In this document: positions 24,939 to 36,500 of the stretch, piece by piece
Layout: every line of letters begins with the position of its first letter
Numbering within the stretch: the stretch's first letter is position 1
Origin: Casuarius casuarius
Taxonomy: Eukaryota; Chordata; Aves; Casuariiformes; Casuariidae
Length of the DNA: 64,000 nt
Direction: 5' to 3'
Assembly: GCA_003342895.1 (NCBI GenBank)
Contig: PTFA01000028.1
Coordinates: 5,684,477-5,748,476, forward strand
Program-made: the position numbers and the translations under genes
The notes under the pieces: model-generated
What the model was told of the DNA's origin: nothing
Databases searched by the model: none
What the model saw: only the letters and a program-made list of their open reading frames with translations

Positions 24939-27356
24939 GTGAGTGTCGCGGCGGGCGCGGGGCCGCGCCGCGGGGCCTGGGGCGGGGGCTCCCCCCAGCG
25001 GGGCCGGGCCCGGGGCTCCGCGGCTGTGGCGGGGCGGCGGCGGGGCCGCCTCTGGGCCGCAGGGGCAGTGCTCGGGGCGCAGGAGCGCCGCAGTCGTGTG
25101 TCCTCGGCTCCCGTGCAGGGAAACGTGTCAGCCTTCACTTGTTTGCGCCTCTGTCGCTCTGCCCCGAGAGCGCCCCGGCTCGGGATAAGGGCCCGCGCAG
25201 GAGGGCGTGCCTGGACTGTGGTGCTGGTGAGCCCCTTTCTGGGGAGGAGTCCGTACTTTCCACTTCCCATCATGATAAGCAGTACTGAAAGTCGCCATAG
25301 ATGCTCTTGCTGTTTCTCTGAGACAATAGCATTACTACCTTGCATTATTTTGGATTTCAATTTAGGGAAAGTAACTTAATTGCTTTTTTTGCCCTGGTAT
25401 TTACTACTATAAAGGCCAAAAACCTGTTACTTTCAAAGCTAAATTCTGAATTCCAATGCACAGTTCTCCTACTGATGAATGATATCTGTCAAATCCTTAT
25501 GTAAACTTTATGTAACTTTATGGAATGCTTCTCCAGAATGCTCAGAATTGAATGAGGTGTCAACAGTTACACTTTTCCATTTCTAGTACTAGACAGGTAA
25601 TGTAAGAGACTTGTTTCTGTGAAATGCTTTCTTTAACAAATTACAAATTTATCAGTGGAGTCCTTATTCTGTCCACTGTCAACTTTGCTGTGAGCTAATT
25701 AGTGTTTCTGCATATGTATGTTTTGTTTTGTCCTGTTTTACGTTGTTCAAATTGCACATAAATGTCACTCAGACTACACGAAAATATCAGGTTACTTTTT
25801 CATTGTGCAGTTTCATTTTCTTCCTTCAGTAGAATTGAAGGTAGACATTTCTGATAACTTAGCCTAGGTTCCATGTTGATGCTGCATGAAGTCATACTAG
25901 GAGCTGTCCAAGGAGGTAGAAATATGGCAACAGTTCCTAGTTATAAGTAAAAAAAGGCTTTAAGGTGATAACAGTGAGAAAATGTATGAGAGAACACCCA
26001 TTAATGTAAATGTTAATACTTTTATTTATTTATTTAAGTTCTTTGTTTGGTAATTGAAAGATCCTAAAATGAAATTACATTTATTCCAAACTTAGCCTTG
26101 GATGTGGTAAGTGGATTTCCATGCCAGTGCATGGATCTACCAGTACTTTTTCAATTATATTACTGCAGCATTGGGTTTATAAAAGGTTTTTATACAATAA
26201 TTAGGGAAACAGTGCAATTGGTCTTGTGACTTCGAAATGTTCCAGTTAAAACAGCAATTTGATCAAACTTCCTCCTTTGTATTTGAATTACAGTATTGCT
26301 GTGAATGGGTAAATATTTATGTGCAAAGTATTAAGATCAAGCATGAACAGCTGTGTTAGTGACACAACTTGTTTGTTTGCAGAATTCTGATTTAAGACTG
26401 AGATAAAACTGGTTGATGAAACTTGAAAATAATGTTGGGTTTTCTTTGCAGCTAAGAGATGTATACAGTATGGGTAACTGGGTTTTAAAAAACTTCTAAT
26501 ATGGTCTTGCCAGATAAGATGTGAAACTTGTTTCCTACGTGTAAGTTGAGCTTTAGGTCTGAAATACTGGTAATTTGCAAAATGATATATAGAGTGAGAA
26601 CGAGAGAGTGTGCGCGCACAGTTTAACCTGTTGTGGAGGCAAAGATTTTCTTTTTCATCTAACTCCTCTGCTAATGTATTGCATATAATGATGCTAATAT
26701 CTTGCATATAATGATGCAAGATCAAGCAGTCAGTTGTGCCAGAATCCATTTTAAATTTAAAAGATATAAAAATGCATACTTACTGTCAAAGAATCCATTC
26801 TGCAGGCACACACACACAACTACATTATGTACGTGAAATTCTTAAAATGCGAATAGATTATTTTCACATTGCTTTCATCATTTGGCTGCCTATTTGCATA
26901 TCATATTATGAAAATAAACTAATTTTGCTTATAGTTTGTGATCAGCTGTATCTTCATGTTCGTGTGTTGTAGTCAAGTCTTTCTTCCTATATATTGTGAG
27001 CATCTTGGGGGAGTTTTTGAAGTATAAAACATACTCCATTAAAATACATTAATTTTCTTTGAGACAGTGGACAACTTTATTTTCTGTAACTTTCTAAAGT
27101 AAAAGCTGAAACTGAGGGAAGTTAAGCAAAATTCACTTTTTAAAAATAAATAAATAAAGTAGTAATAGTGAAGCTTGGAGAACATGTTTTTGTTCAGCAT
27201 ATTCTCCTGAAAGGTGATAAACTCATCCACAATCACTATTCTTTTAAACAATTTGTAGAAATAAATTTTAGATTATTGCAGTTTTTAACCCAAAGTTTAA
27301 AAGATAACGAGTGTTATTTTGTTGCCTGATTTCTTTATTTTTTATTTTTTTGGTAG
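24939..27356 (+). other. TENT2: TENT2 intron 1
   Basis: About 2.4 kb. The first ~280 bases are still CpG island, the rest is AT-rich. It holds a 16-bp direct repeat (26,679-26,694 and 26,702-26,717) and a short CA run near 26,807. Nothing else recognised. An open frame of 153 codons on the minus strand at 26,288-26,749 has no recognisable domain. Confidence 0.55.
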
Positions 27357-27548
27357 GTAAAAGGATACATGTTTGCTTTCAGTAAAGAAGAGCATGTTCC
27401 CAAATTCCTCCAACTTGGGTCGTCCACCCTTCCCTCCAAAACATCAACAACACAGTAACTTCTTCAATAAGCTTCCTCTAAACATACCGCCTACTCTTCT
27501 CTCTCACCAGCAAATTATTGATGCTCAGTTTAACTTTCAGAATGCAGC
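27357..27548 (+). CDS. TENT2: TENT2 exon 2, start codon and residues 1-51
   Basis: The ATG at 27,394 opens MFPNSSNLGRPPFPPKHQQH, matching the known TENT2 N-terminus. The coding part is 155 bases and leaves two bases for the next exon. The donor is GTAAGT at 27,549. Two acceptors are possible: TTGGTAG ending at 27,356 after a long T-rich tract, or TTTCAG ending at 27,382. Both leave the same coding sequence. The downstream part LLSHQQIIDAQFNFQNA is the most conserved piece of this exon. Confidence 0.93.
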
Positions 27549-30500
27549 GTAAGTACAATAAGATTTGATTGGGGGTGGGGGGATGGATCTGTAAAAGACA
27601 GTTAACTGTCTTTTGAAAGAAGTATTTCTGTTTATGGAGGATGGTTGTCAGTATTTTTAATATTGTACTGCATAAAACTTGAAATATAAAAAAGGTCTCT
27701 TGTGTAAAAATATAACTATATCACTTCTGTTGGTGACCTGCAAGTTTTAATGCTCTCCTGTGTGTAATACATGAGATATCACTTCACTAGTTACAGTTAA
27801 TAATCTACAGTTCAGTTTTAACAAATGTGTATTCAATTGTGTATGTTCACTGGGGAATCCAGGAAGGAGATGAGAAGGGGAAGAAACGTTTATGCTTGGG
27901 GTGAAATTTGAAAAGTACTAGTGCTTTTAGCCTCTTAACTTTAATGCTGCTTAAGCTAATTTGTTTGCAAAGCTCTCACATATGTGCTCTGAAGAATGAC
28001 GACCTTCCATTTTTCAATGAAATATGTGCTATATACTGAAACTTTCTTTTTGAATAGAAAGGACAGGTATATTGTTTCTAAGAAAAAAAGGGCAGGACTT
28101 GCAGAGTTTTGTATTTACTGAAGAAAAGCAATCAACCAAAAAAGATCTCTTAGGTGTTGTATGAATAATAATTATGGACTGTAGTCTTTCTAGGGCTCTG
28201 TTGAGTGGGAACCTTGCAACTCTTCCAACTGTTACGCCTCAGCCATTGACTTATGGAAATGGCAGTCCAGTACATACATCTGCTGCCCCTACGTCATTCC
28301 GAGGAAGAAAGTAAGTTCTTTATGTGTGTGTATAATTAATTAATTCTGGTTACAATGTATAACATGGATTATATAATGTATGTGCAACTTGAATTTCAGT
28401 GGAACTTCTAATAGTGAATAAAGCCTTTCTGATGAAGTAGACCACATTCACATGTCATGGCTCTTTAAAGCATTCATGTACTTGCTTTTGAGAACTTTAT
28501 TCAACATTAGTGATTTAATATGTGTAGTTTTTCTCTTACAGTTGTGACCTAACAGAACTGACTTTTTTCTTTTATTTTAATATTGCAGTAGATCCTAGTC
28601 TATGTGTGCTTGACTGTTAGAAGGCTTGCGTCAATACATTGAATGTTTTATTGTTGATAAATCAAGTTGAGAGTAAAATTGCTCCTTCAGTGTTTTCTGA
28701 GAATCGTGATGTTCTTCTGATGATGCACTAGATATTTCTCCCGCTTTTCTTAATTACGTGAAGTTTTATTTTTCAAATGCAAAGTTCTAAAATCAAGCAC
28801 TTGGAGGGGGGGATTTTATGAAAACATAATTTTTCTCCTTTTTGGAAAAACTTTACTTATCTAAATAACTTCTTTTGTGCAACAATAAGAGAAATTCCAG
28901 ATGAGTGTGACTTTTTTTCCTAACGTTTTAGAAAAATGATTTCCCTATCCTGCTTATCAGTTCAGAAATAATAATTGATAAATGTTTGTAGAATTTTTAA
29001 TAATTCTGTGAATCAGGTGGTAGGGAGGAAGCCTTAAGTAATCCCATCTTTGAAACTCTTGCCTGTACACTATTCCTCTTGATTTAACAGTTGAGAGGAT
29101 ATGAATAGTTAAATATATAGTGTTAAGCTATAGTTGGTTATATAGGTATCTCATTAACTAAAGAAAGTCCTGGTTTCACATCCTGTATGCATATTTTTCC
29201 CTTGAGCAGTCTGACTTATGGAAAGCTATGCTGTGTTAAGGGATTTGCAGTCAACTAGTTCTTTAGATCTTGAATCAACTCTTCTTAAGGTATTTTCCCT
29301 GAAGATCAGTTCATGTAAGTTCTTCTCAGCTAAAATAAGCTGAAACAACTTCATATTTTGATTTAATGTTACATTATGAGTTCCTTTAAGACTGTGGTAG
29401 GTACTGTTATCAGTAACTTCTATCAGACAGAAGTTGAAAACTTGAAAACTGAAATGACGACTTGAGGTCTTGTCAGTTAAATCTTTATTTAATTAATATT
29501 AGCTGTCTGGGTCCTCAAGCAGTTCTGATGCCAACCTTTCTGACTACCGGGAATAACTGTAGTTTTATCGATAGTCAATTTGTTCATATATAATATGAAC
29601 ATTTGAATGTCATACTTTTTTAAGCGTGTGAATATCCCCATAATGGTTAGCTTATATGCAGGCACTTAATGTATAAACAAAACATGAATGTCGTTTTTTA
29701 TATTCTTTAATGTGGTATTCAACCACTTCACCTGTCAGTACAACTTTTTCTTAATAAAGAGTTCAGATGCCAAGGGGCTATACATAAGATCACAGTCTCT
29801 TTTTAAGTACGTATGAATTTCTGTGACTAATGAGTTAATGTGGAGATAAAAGTTTATGTTTGAAAATGAGACATTAGGTTTATGACCTACATAGCTTAAT
29901 ACAATCATTAGTTTGATTTGTCAAATGAATAGTGGTTCTTTTTTGCCCAGATTACACATTTTACTGTCTGTACAATCTAAGCCTACACAGACAAATGCTA
30001 CATTTTGAATGGCTATTGTGGTAAGTTTTTTTTTTTTTTTTTTTCCCTCCCTTCCCCACTGCTGGATTTCTTATTAATCACTGGGTATTCAGAACTCACA
30101 AAACTTCTCACTGCACTTCTGTTGATTATAGTTTAAAAAAATACAGTTACATAGTCTGTATGTATCTTTTTTAAAAAAAAAAAAAAAAAAAAAANAAAGA
30201 ATATATGGTCACAAATATAGTGTGACCAGCATTCATCTTTTCTAGTTATCCTGCTTGACTGAATTGCCATTTGGTTTCAGCTGGTTAATAAGTGCTCTTG
30301 TTAAGCAGTTGCATCAATCCACTTCAAGGGTAGCTGCACTTTTGCAGTTGTGTGTTCTATTGCATTTCCCATTCCAGGTTTATTTCACCTGATATGTAGG
30401 ATGGGCACGCCTTTTGATTCTGTAGAATGCTTCTTGGTTTTAGTGAAATAGCCACAGTAATTAATCATAAGTATTTGTACTTTGTAGCAAGTATACTTTA

Positions 30501-33500
30501 ATTATATGTTGGAGCTTGCAAGCTAGAGGAATTACTGTCTTGTTTTTTGTAGGAGACTAAGTGAACAAAATGTTCCATATGATGTTAAACGGCAGCGGTT
30601 TCATTCGCCTCATCGCGAAACAACTGTAGTTAACCAAACAGTGCCTTTACCAGAAGAACGTAGATACTCCTTCCCAGGATCGATTCCATCTCAACTGTTT
30701 CATGCACATTACGTACCAGATTTAACTGGATGTGTTCCTCCATTACGTGACGCTTCATTTTCAGACCCTATAGAGACCACGCTCCCTGTGGCCAAAGATA
30801 AGGTAATACCTTTATGTTGTCCTGGTGAGAAGGTGAGACTCTGTGATGCTGTGGGGGACAACAAAACTTCCACAGGGTTCTTTGATGGTGTCATGATGTC
30901 TCTGCTGCTGAGCTTTATTTATAAGGAATAGCAGTGTATCAGTAAATGTAGCTGCTGCTATAGTCCTCCCAGTTCTGTATAGCCTCTTTGTTTGTGTGTT
31001 TGGTTTTGGAGGGTTTTTTGTTTGTTTGTTGTTGATTTCAGGAAATCTACCTATCTGATCTAGGCATAGTAGGAATTGGAGGGATGGTCCGTGTGTCGCA
31101 TGATTAAGAAAGGAGAGGAGGGAAATGCTGATGAAATAAGCCAGTAATGTGGGAGAAGCCTGTTTTGAATAAATATGGTAGGGGGCCTGTAAAGATGCCC
31201 TCTGCTTCTCTTCAGAAGGAGATAAAAGTTACTGTTCATTTGTATATATGTAGGAGAGGATGTCATCTTCAAGTGGACAATGGAGTCGGAACTGTTTCTT
31301 TAAAAAAANTCTTTGTATTTCATCTCGCATCGGCACAATCGAAGGTTTTTTTAGTATAAATATTTGTCTGTTGATTATAGTGTGTGGCAATATTGTCATT
31401 AAAGGTTTTAATCATAGAAGACCTCTAGGTGATACAAAGCCTTTCAAAAAAGAAAAAAAAAAAGGAAAAAAAAAGAAAAAAAAAAAAAAAAAAAAGAAAG
31501 AAAAAAAAAAGCTTTCAGCTAATCATTCTTTGTATTTCATCTCGCATCGGCACAATCGAAGGTTTTTTTAGTATAAATATTTGTCTGTTGATTATAGTGT
31601 GTGGCAATATTGTCATTAAAGAGGAAACAATTAACACCTGCCTCCACCAAAGATCTTGCTACTTCTTTGATAGTTTGAGTGGGGTTGAAATAAAAAAAGC
31701 TAACTTAAATCAGTTTTTTATCTTTATTTTTCTCCCTATTATAGGTCAAACTAATGACTTTAAAGTCAGCAGAACGTATCTGTGGTCTTTCACTGCTTGA
31801 TGTCTGAAAAGCTGCAGATACTGATGGAGTAAAATTTATTTTCTTTGGATAGACATCTTTTCTAAGACTAGACAAACTTTATATTAAAAACTGCAGAAAC
31901 TTCTTGTGGAGAGGTGTTCAATATGAATTTAAGCAGGGTAAAACTCCAAACAAAGAAATAGATTATGGGAAACAGCGCTGGCATTTAATTTATTTGCTTG
32001 TTAATGCAATCTTTTCTGTTTTCTATTTTTCATATAATTGCATCTGATAGGAAAAAATGTTTTACTGCCCTTTACCTTTACTTTTTGAATGTGTGTGTCA
32101 AGTTAAGTCAGCAGGTTTTGGAGTTGTTTCAAGCATGTCAGCAACAGACCTGTGATTTGAACAGAAAAGAACTCTGCAGAACAGAACTCCAGAGGGAAAT
32201 TCAGCGAATTTTTCCACGTATGTTTCGAATTTGACCATTCAGTATCAGTTTGAATGTTCGTCACATTCACAGTTGTCCCTTCTTCCCAAACTAAGAGATG
32301 TCCCATCAGTTTTTCTTCTGTGATTCTCTTGTTACAGAGAGCAGACTCTTTTTGGTTGGATCCTCACTGAATGGCTTTGGCACTCGTAGCAGTGATGGTG
32401 ACTTGTGCCTCGTGGTTAAAGAAGAACCAGTAAGTAATTTAAAAATATAATTAAAGTCTGTTTGCTTGGTGCACTTTCTGGAACCAGAGCACTTTAAATT
32501 CATTAAATATTTTAAAAATGTATTGGCTTTTAGTAAGCTTGATTCTAAAATGAGAAACAAATGGTCAAATCTTTTGATTTAGTAATACATTTTTGCACTA
32601 ATAGTAGCTATGAACTGTAGCTCCTGTAATGTCGCAAATATGAATTTGACCTTACAAACCTTTTAACCCTGCAAAATCTTCGAAAATTAAGCATTACTGT
32701 AATTTCACAAATGGACAAAGTACAGAGTAACAGAGAAGTGTTGGCTAAAGAGCTCTGATTCTTTTAGATACAGGAACAATTTTTATTAAGTGCTTCTGTG
32801 TTTTATTTAATTGTTTAGATTCTTAGCTACCACATTGAAAAAGCAAAACCAGACATTTCCGTAAGTGTATGTTAAATAACTTTCCTCCTTTTTAGAACTG
32901 TTTCTGTGGTGAAATTGTCATATGAAAAGGCAAGGGCAACCTTTCCACTGAGATAAAATCCTATAAGATAATGTGAAGGCTTTTTTAGAGGGGTAGTAAC
33001 AACAAAAGTTTTAGTGTGCAGTCACAAAAGTTTTAGTGTGCAGTCACAAAAATGAACTTGATAATGCAAACTATCTTAAGCATTTTTGTTGAGAGAAAAC
33101 TTTTATACGTGGAATTTGAAAGAAAAGACATAACCAAAAAGGTAAGCAGAGGATATTTTTGGAAGAATTGAAACATCGTGAATGAAAGGAATAACATTTT
33201 TATGTAAGTGGGGCTAGCTTTCCTTCAGAGTTCTAAGATTTCTGAATGTCTGCTAGTTACTTCAGATCTAAATTATTTTGTGTGGCTTTTCCCAAATTAA
33301 ATATATATGTAGACTGAGGAATGTATTGGTATGCATGTGTACATGTTTGTTTTTTATTATGAGACTTAATAGACTTTCCCTTTATTTGAAAAGTAAAGCA
33401 TGCTAGTTATGTAAGGATAAAAAAAACTAAATGGGTTATAACATTTTTATTCTTTAATATCATGTTTCAGGTAAATCAGAAGACTGAAGCAAGACATATA

Positions 33501-36500
33501 CTCAGCTTAGTCCAAAAACTCTTCAGTTCTAAACTTTGTAAGTTCCAGGCTACAGCAAGGTGGTAAGATTATTGGCAATTCTGGAAGTTGTGTTGACGTA
33601 CAGTTATAACTACTTGTGTACTTGCATGTTGTCTAGTTTCTAATCATAGCATTTTTTTTTGCAGAAAAGCGAAACATACTTAGTAACATTTCTTATTTTG
33701 TATGATAGAATTGATGGATAGTAATCAGAACAACCGAAGGGCTACCCTCCAAACTAGTAGATTTCAAGAATGGGTAGCATTTAAAATGACTTTTTTTCTA
33801 ATTGTGGTCCATGATTCAAAAGTGGATTTCTGTTTGGAAACATCTGCTAGTGAACTATTATTTCTCTTTTAGATTGCAGTGCTTTCCTCAAGACAATACT
33901 CTAAAAAGTTGTAAAGTAAGATGTCACTCACAATAGACCACGTAGAAATTTCTTATGGACCTTGATACTAGCGAAATAGTTAACTTAGGTGTCTAGTGAA
34001 GGAGATATTAAGTGTTGACAGTACCTGCATGTATAGGAGAAACAGGTCAGCTCATAGTTCTTGTAAGTTGTTGTTTAGATTCCCTTTAGATGAAGAATTC
34101 ACAGGGGCAGTTCTTCACTTAGAAGTGAAAACCTCCTGCTTCAAAGAGGTTTTTGTACCATCCTTTGAATTATTAACAAACAACAGGATCTTTGATATCA
34201 ATGACCGTCCACTTAGTTCTCAGACTTGTGATAAGTTCTTTGATGCCGTTCCTTATGTTGCTGTTCTGAATCGTCCTGCAATGGTAAGAGGAACAAACCA
34301 TAAATTTCATTGCAGACTTCAAAACATCTTCACTGGGAGGTGTCTGTACCTGGATTTCAGCAGCTCACATGAGGAGAGCCTGATGTATCTATCTCAGTAT
34401 AGACATCTGATGTTTAATGGCTTATTGCTATTATATGCTGATGTTTGCATAAGCGGTCTGGAGCTTAGTCTGGTGTGTCTAGGATACAAGTTATTCCAGT
34501 GCTTTCTAGGAAGCACAGTGATAAAATAGTTGTGTTTTCAGGGACCCGAAAGGGAGCATTTAAATAATTTGTGAGCCTCTTCTTTTTTCAAGAGGCTGTG
34601 TTCTATGAGATGGCTTTAGACAAAATCAAGTTTGTGTGCTGGGGAATACCAGTCACAGAAAGACATCGCTGTCATGTGGGAGTGATCCCTGAAGGTTTTT
34701 ATTGTGTCATGGCCCATGTCTGATGCAAGAAAAGAGGGAGCTAGGAAAGCAAGTACCTTTCTTGAGCTTCATTTAGTCAAATGTTCTTTGGAAGGTGAGG
34801 CAGGGCAAAACACTGCTGATCTTAGCTCCTGCATGACTCTGTCAGTTGTGTTATCTAGACCTCTTAGATCATCTTTTCGTAATTCTAACATCTCTATGGG
34901 CATGATGCTCTGTCTTATACCTAGCCCTTTATCTTTTTTCTTATAGTATAGATGCTTGGGGCTAGAATTTATAGACAAAAGTTGTTGAAAATTGTTCTGC
35001 TTTCACATGGTTCAAAATAGAAATGCTTTTCCGTATGGGTCTTTCCATTTGGCTTACTCCATTTACAAGCTATGGCTCAACTATGCTGAAGTCTAATACC
35101 TCTGAAACAAGGAAGTGTGCCACTTATTTTGATTAAAGCTTATTTAGGCAAATACAATTGCTGTCATGCACATGTTCAGAATAACTTTTCTTTTGAAGAT
35201 AGACTTTGAAAGCTGTCAGATAGGTTCATGTGGTTTTTCTCTACTCTTGGGTAGACAGTCTTAGCAGTATGCTTCAGTGGTACTCTGTTTGTATGGCTGT
35301 TCATTGTCAGCTCCAGACTGGCTGTTAAGTTTAGTGGTTGTGTTTTTTTGTTTTTTTTAATAACACTGCAATTTTTGTTTAAATGATTTCCTACCTCCTC
35401 CTGTCTTCAGAAGTCATCTGCCGCCTAATCACCATAAGTGGGATCTACAAGTACAGATATTTAGAGGAAGTGTGTGGCAATTGTAATTCTTTTGAGACAT
35501 TAAATACAAATGGAATCTAGGGCTGTAATTCACTTTTTTTGTTGCTTAGAAACTTGAATCAGAATTTCAGGTGCAGTGGTCACAAGGGCCACACTTGTAG
35601 CCTTTAAAGGCAGAGCATGAGTACACATATGCTGCTACTGTATATAAAAGCAAGTGTAAGATTGGTCTGTACAGAGCTGCTTTAAGAATTGCAGTTTCAT
35701 TAAGCAAGCTTGTTGCATGTGTTCCTCTTTTTAATGACAAAAATGGTATGAAACCTCTTCTAATCATTATTCTTAAGTTTTGTGCTGTCCAGTTAATACA
35801 TGTGATGGTATCCTGTAATGTTAAAGAAATCCTTCTTTGACCATACTATTTAAACAGTTTCTTCTGGTTTTGGGATAGAAAGACTGCAGCTGTATTCACA
35901 TTCCCAACAAGTGTGTGAGTTGTCATTATACTTATTCCTTGCCTCACATAAGAGAATAAAAATAAACATAGTTTAGGCCAAGCACAAAGTGAAGTAAACA
36001 TGTGCTAGGATGTGTGAGAGACAAGAAGGGGGAGGAGGGAGAAGTCATTTGATACTATTTAAAGCTGAATTCTTGGACTACCAGGTTTTATAGAAGAGTT
36101 AAAGGGGTAAACAGAAATAATTTTTGATAAAGAGGATATCTGCGGAGTAGATAGTGTTCCAAGCATTTTTAGCCTTCCCTCAGTTGTAGAATGAGAGAAA
36201 CTTCAGTTTAGAAACTTGGGAGAAATTTTTCTAGATGTGCTCCTTAAAAGCTTCATCTTTCTTTCTTCCTGTACTCTGTGGTGTTTCTGTACATACCAAA
36301 AGGAAGGCAATACAAAGAAAGTGATTCTTTGCTTATCCCACCTTAATTTCATGATTGATTGATAAATTGGGAAGCATTCTGAGCTCAGTTTCGTTTCTGT
36401 TTCACAGTTTGCCTTTCTTTTAGGAAAATCATCTTATAAACTTTATGTGCCATCTCTTTTACCTTTGTATATGGTTAACTGTGATTTTTAGATAACTGTT

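Larger units (their letters stand above)
24230..25220 (+). promoter_or_regulatory. TENT2: CpG-island promoter of TENT2
   Basis: About 1 kb of very GC-rich, CpG-dense DNA standing out sharply from its AT-rich surroundings, 2.2-3.2 kb upstream of the TENT2 start codon. It contains an Sp1-type GC box (GGGGCGG at 24,251), a perfect NRF1 palindrome, ETS-type sites and tandem AACGG motifs, and no obvious TATA box. This is the usual form of a broadly expressed housekeeping-type promoter. Long open frames on both strands here result from the lack of AT-rich stop codons and are not genes. CpG islands often start transcription in both directions, so an upstream antisense transcript is possible. Confidence 0.88.
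32430..33470 (+). other. TENT2: TENT2 intron 6, with candidate cassette exon
   Basis: About 1 kb. It contains the 42-bp candidate exon (32,819-32,860) and a 22-bp tandem duplication (33,004-33,047). The rest is AT-rich non-coding sequence. Confidence 0.6.

Noticed and set aside
24230..25379. Several long open frames on both strands (up to 250 codons) in the CpG island
   Set aside because: They are rich in Ala, Arg, Gly and Pro, overlap on both strands and result from few stop codons in GC-rich DNA. The real coding start of TENT2 is at 27,394.
26288..26749. 153-codon minus-strand open frame in TENT2 intron 1
   Set aside because: No recognisable domain, AT-rich composition and no splice or promoter signals. 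Most likely chance.
30641..30931. A 96-codon open frame starting inside TENT2 exon 4
   Set aside because: Its first part is genuine TENT2 exon 4. The tail reads through the splice donor at 30,803 into intron.
31260..31800. Lysine-rich open frames around the A-rich run
   Set aside because: They are translations of the purine homopolymer and the duplicated 95-bp segment, with an N inside, and are not protein-coding.
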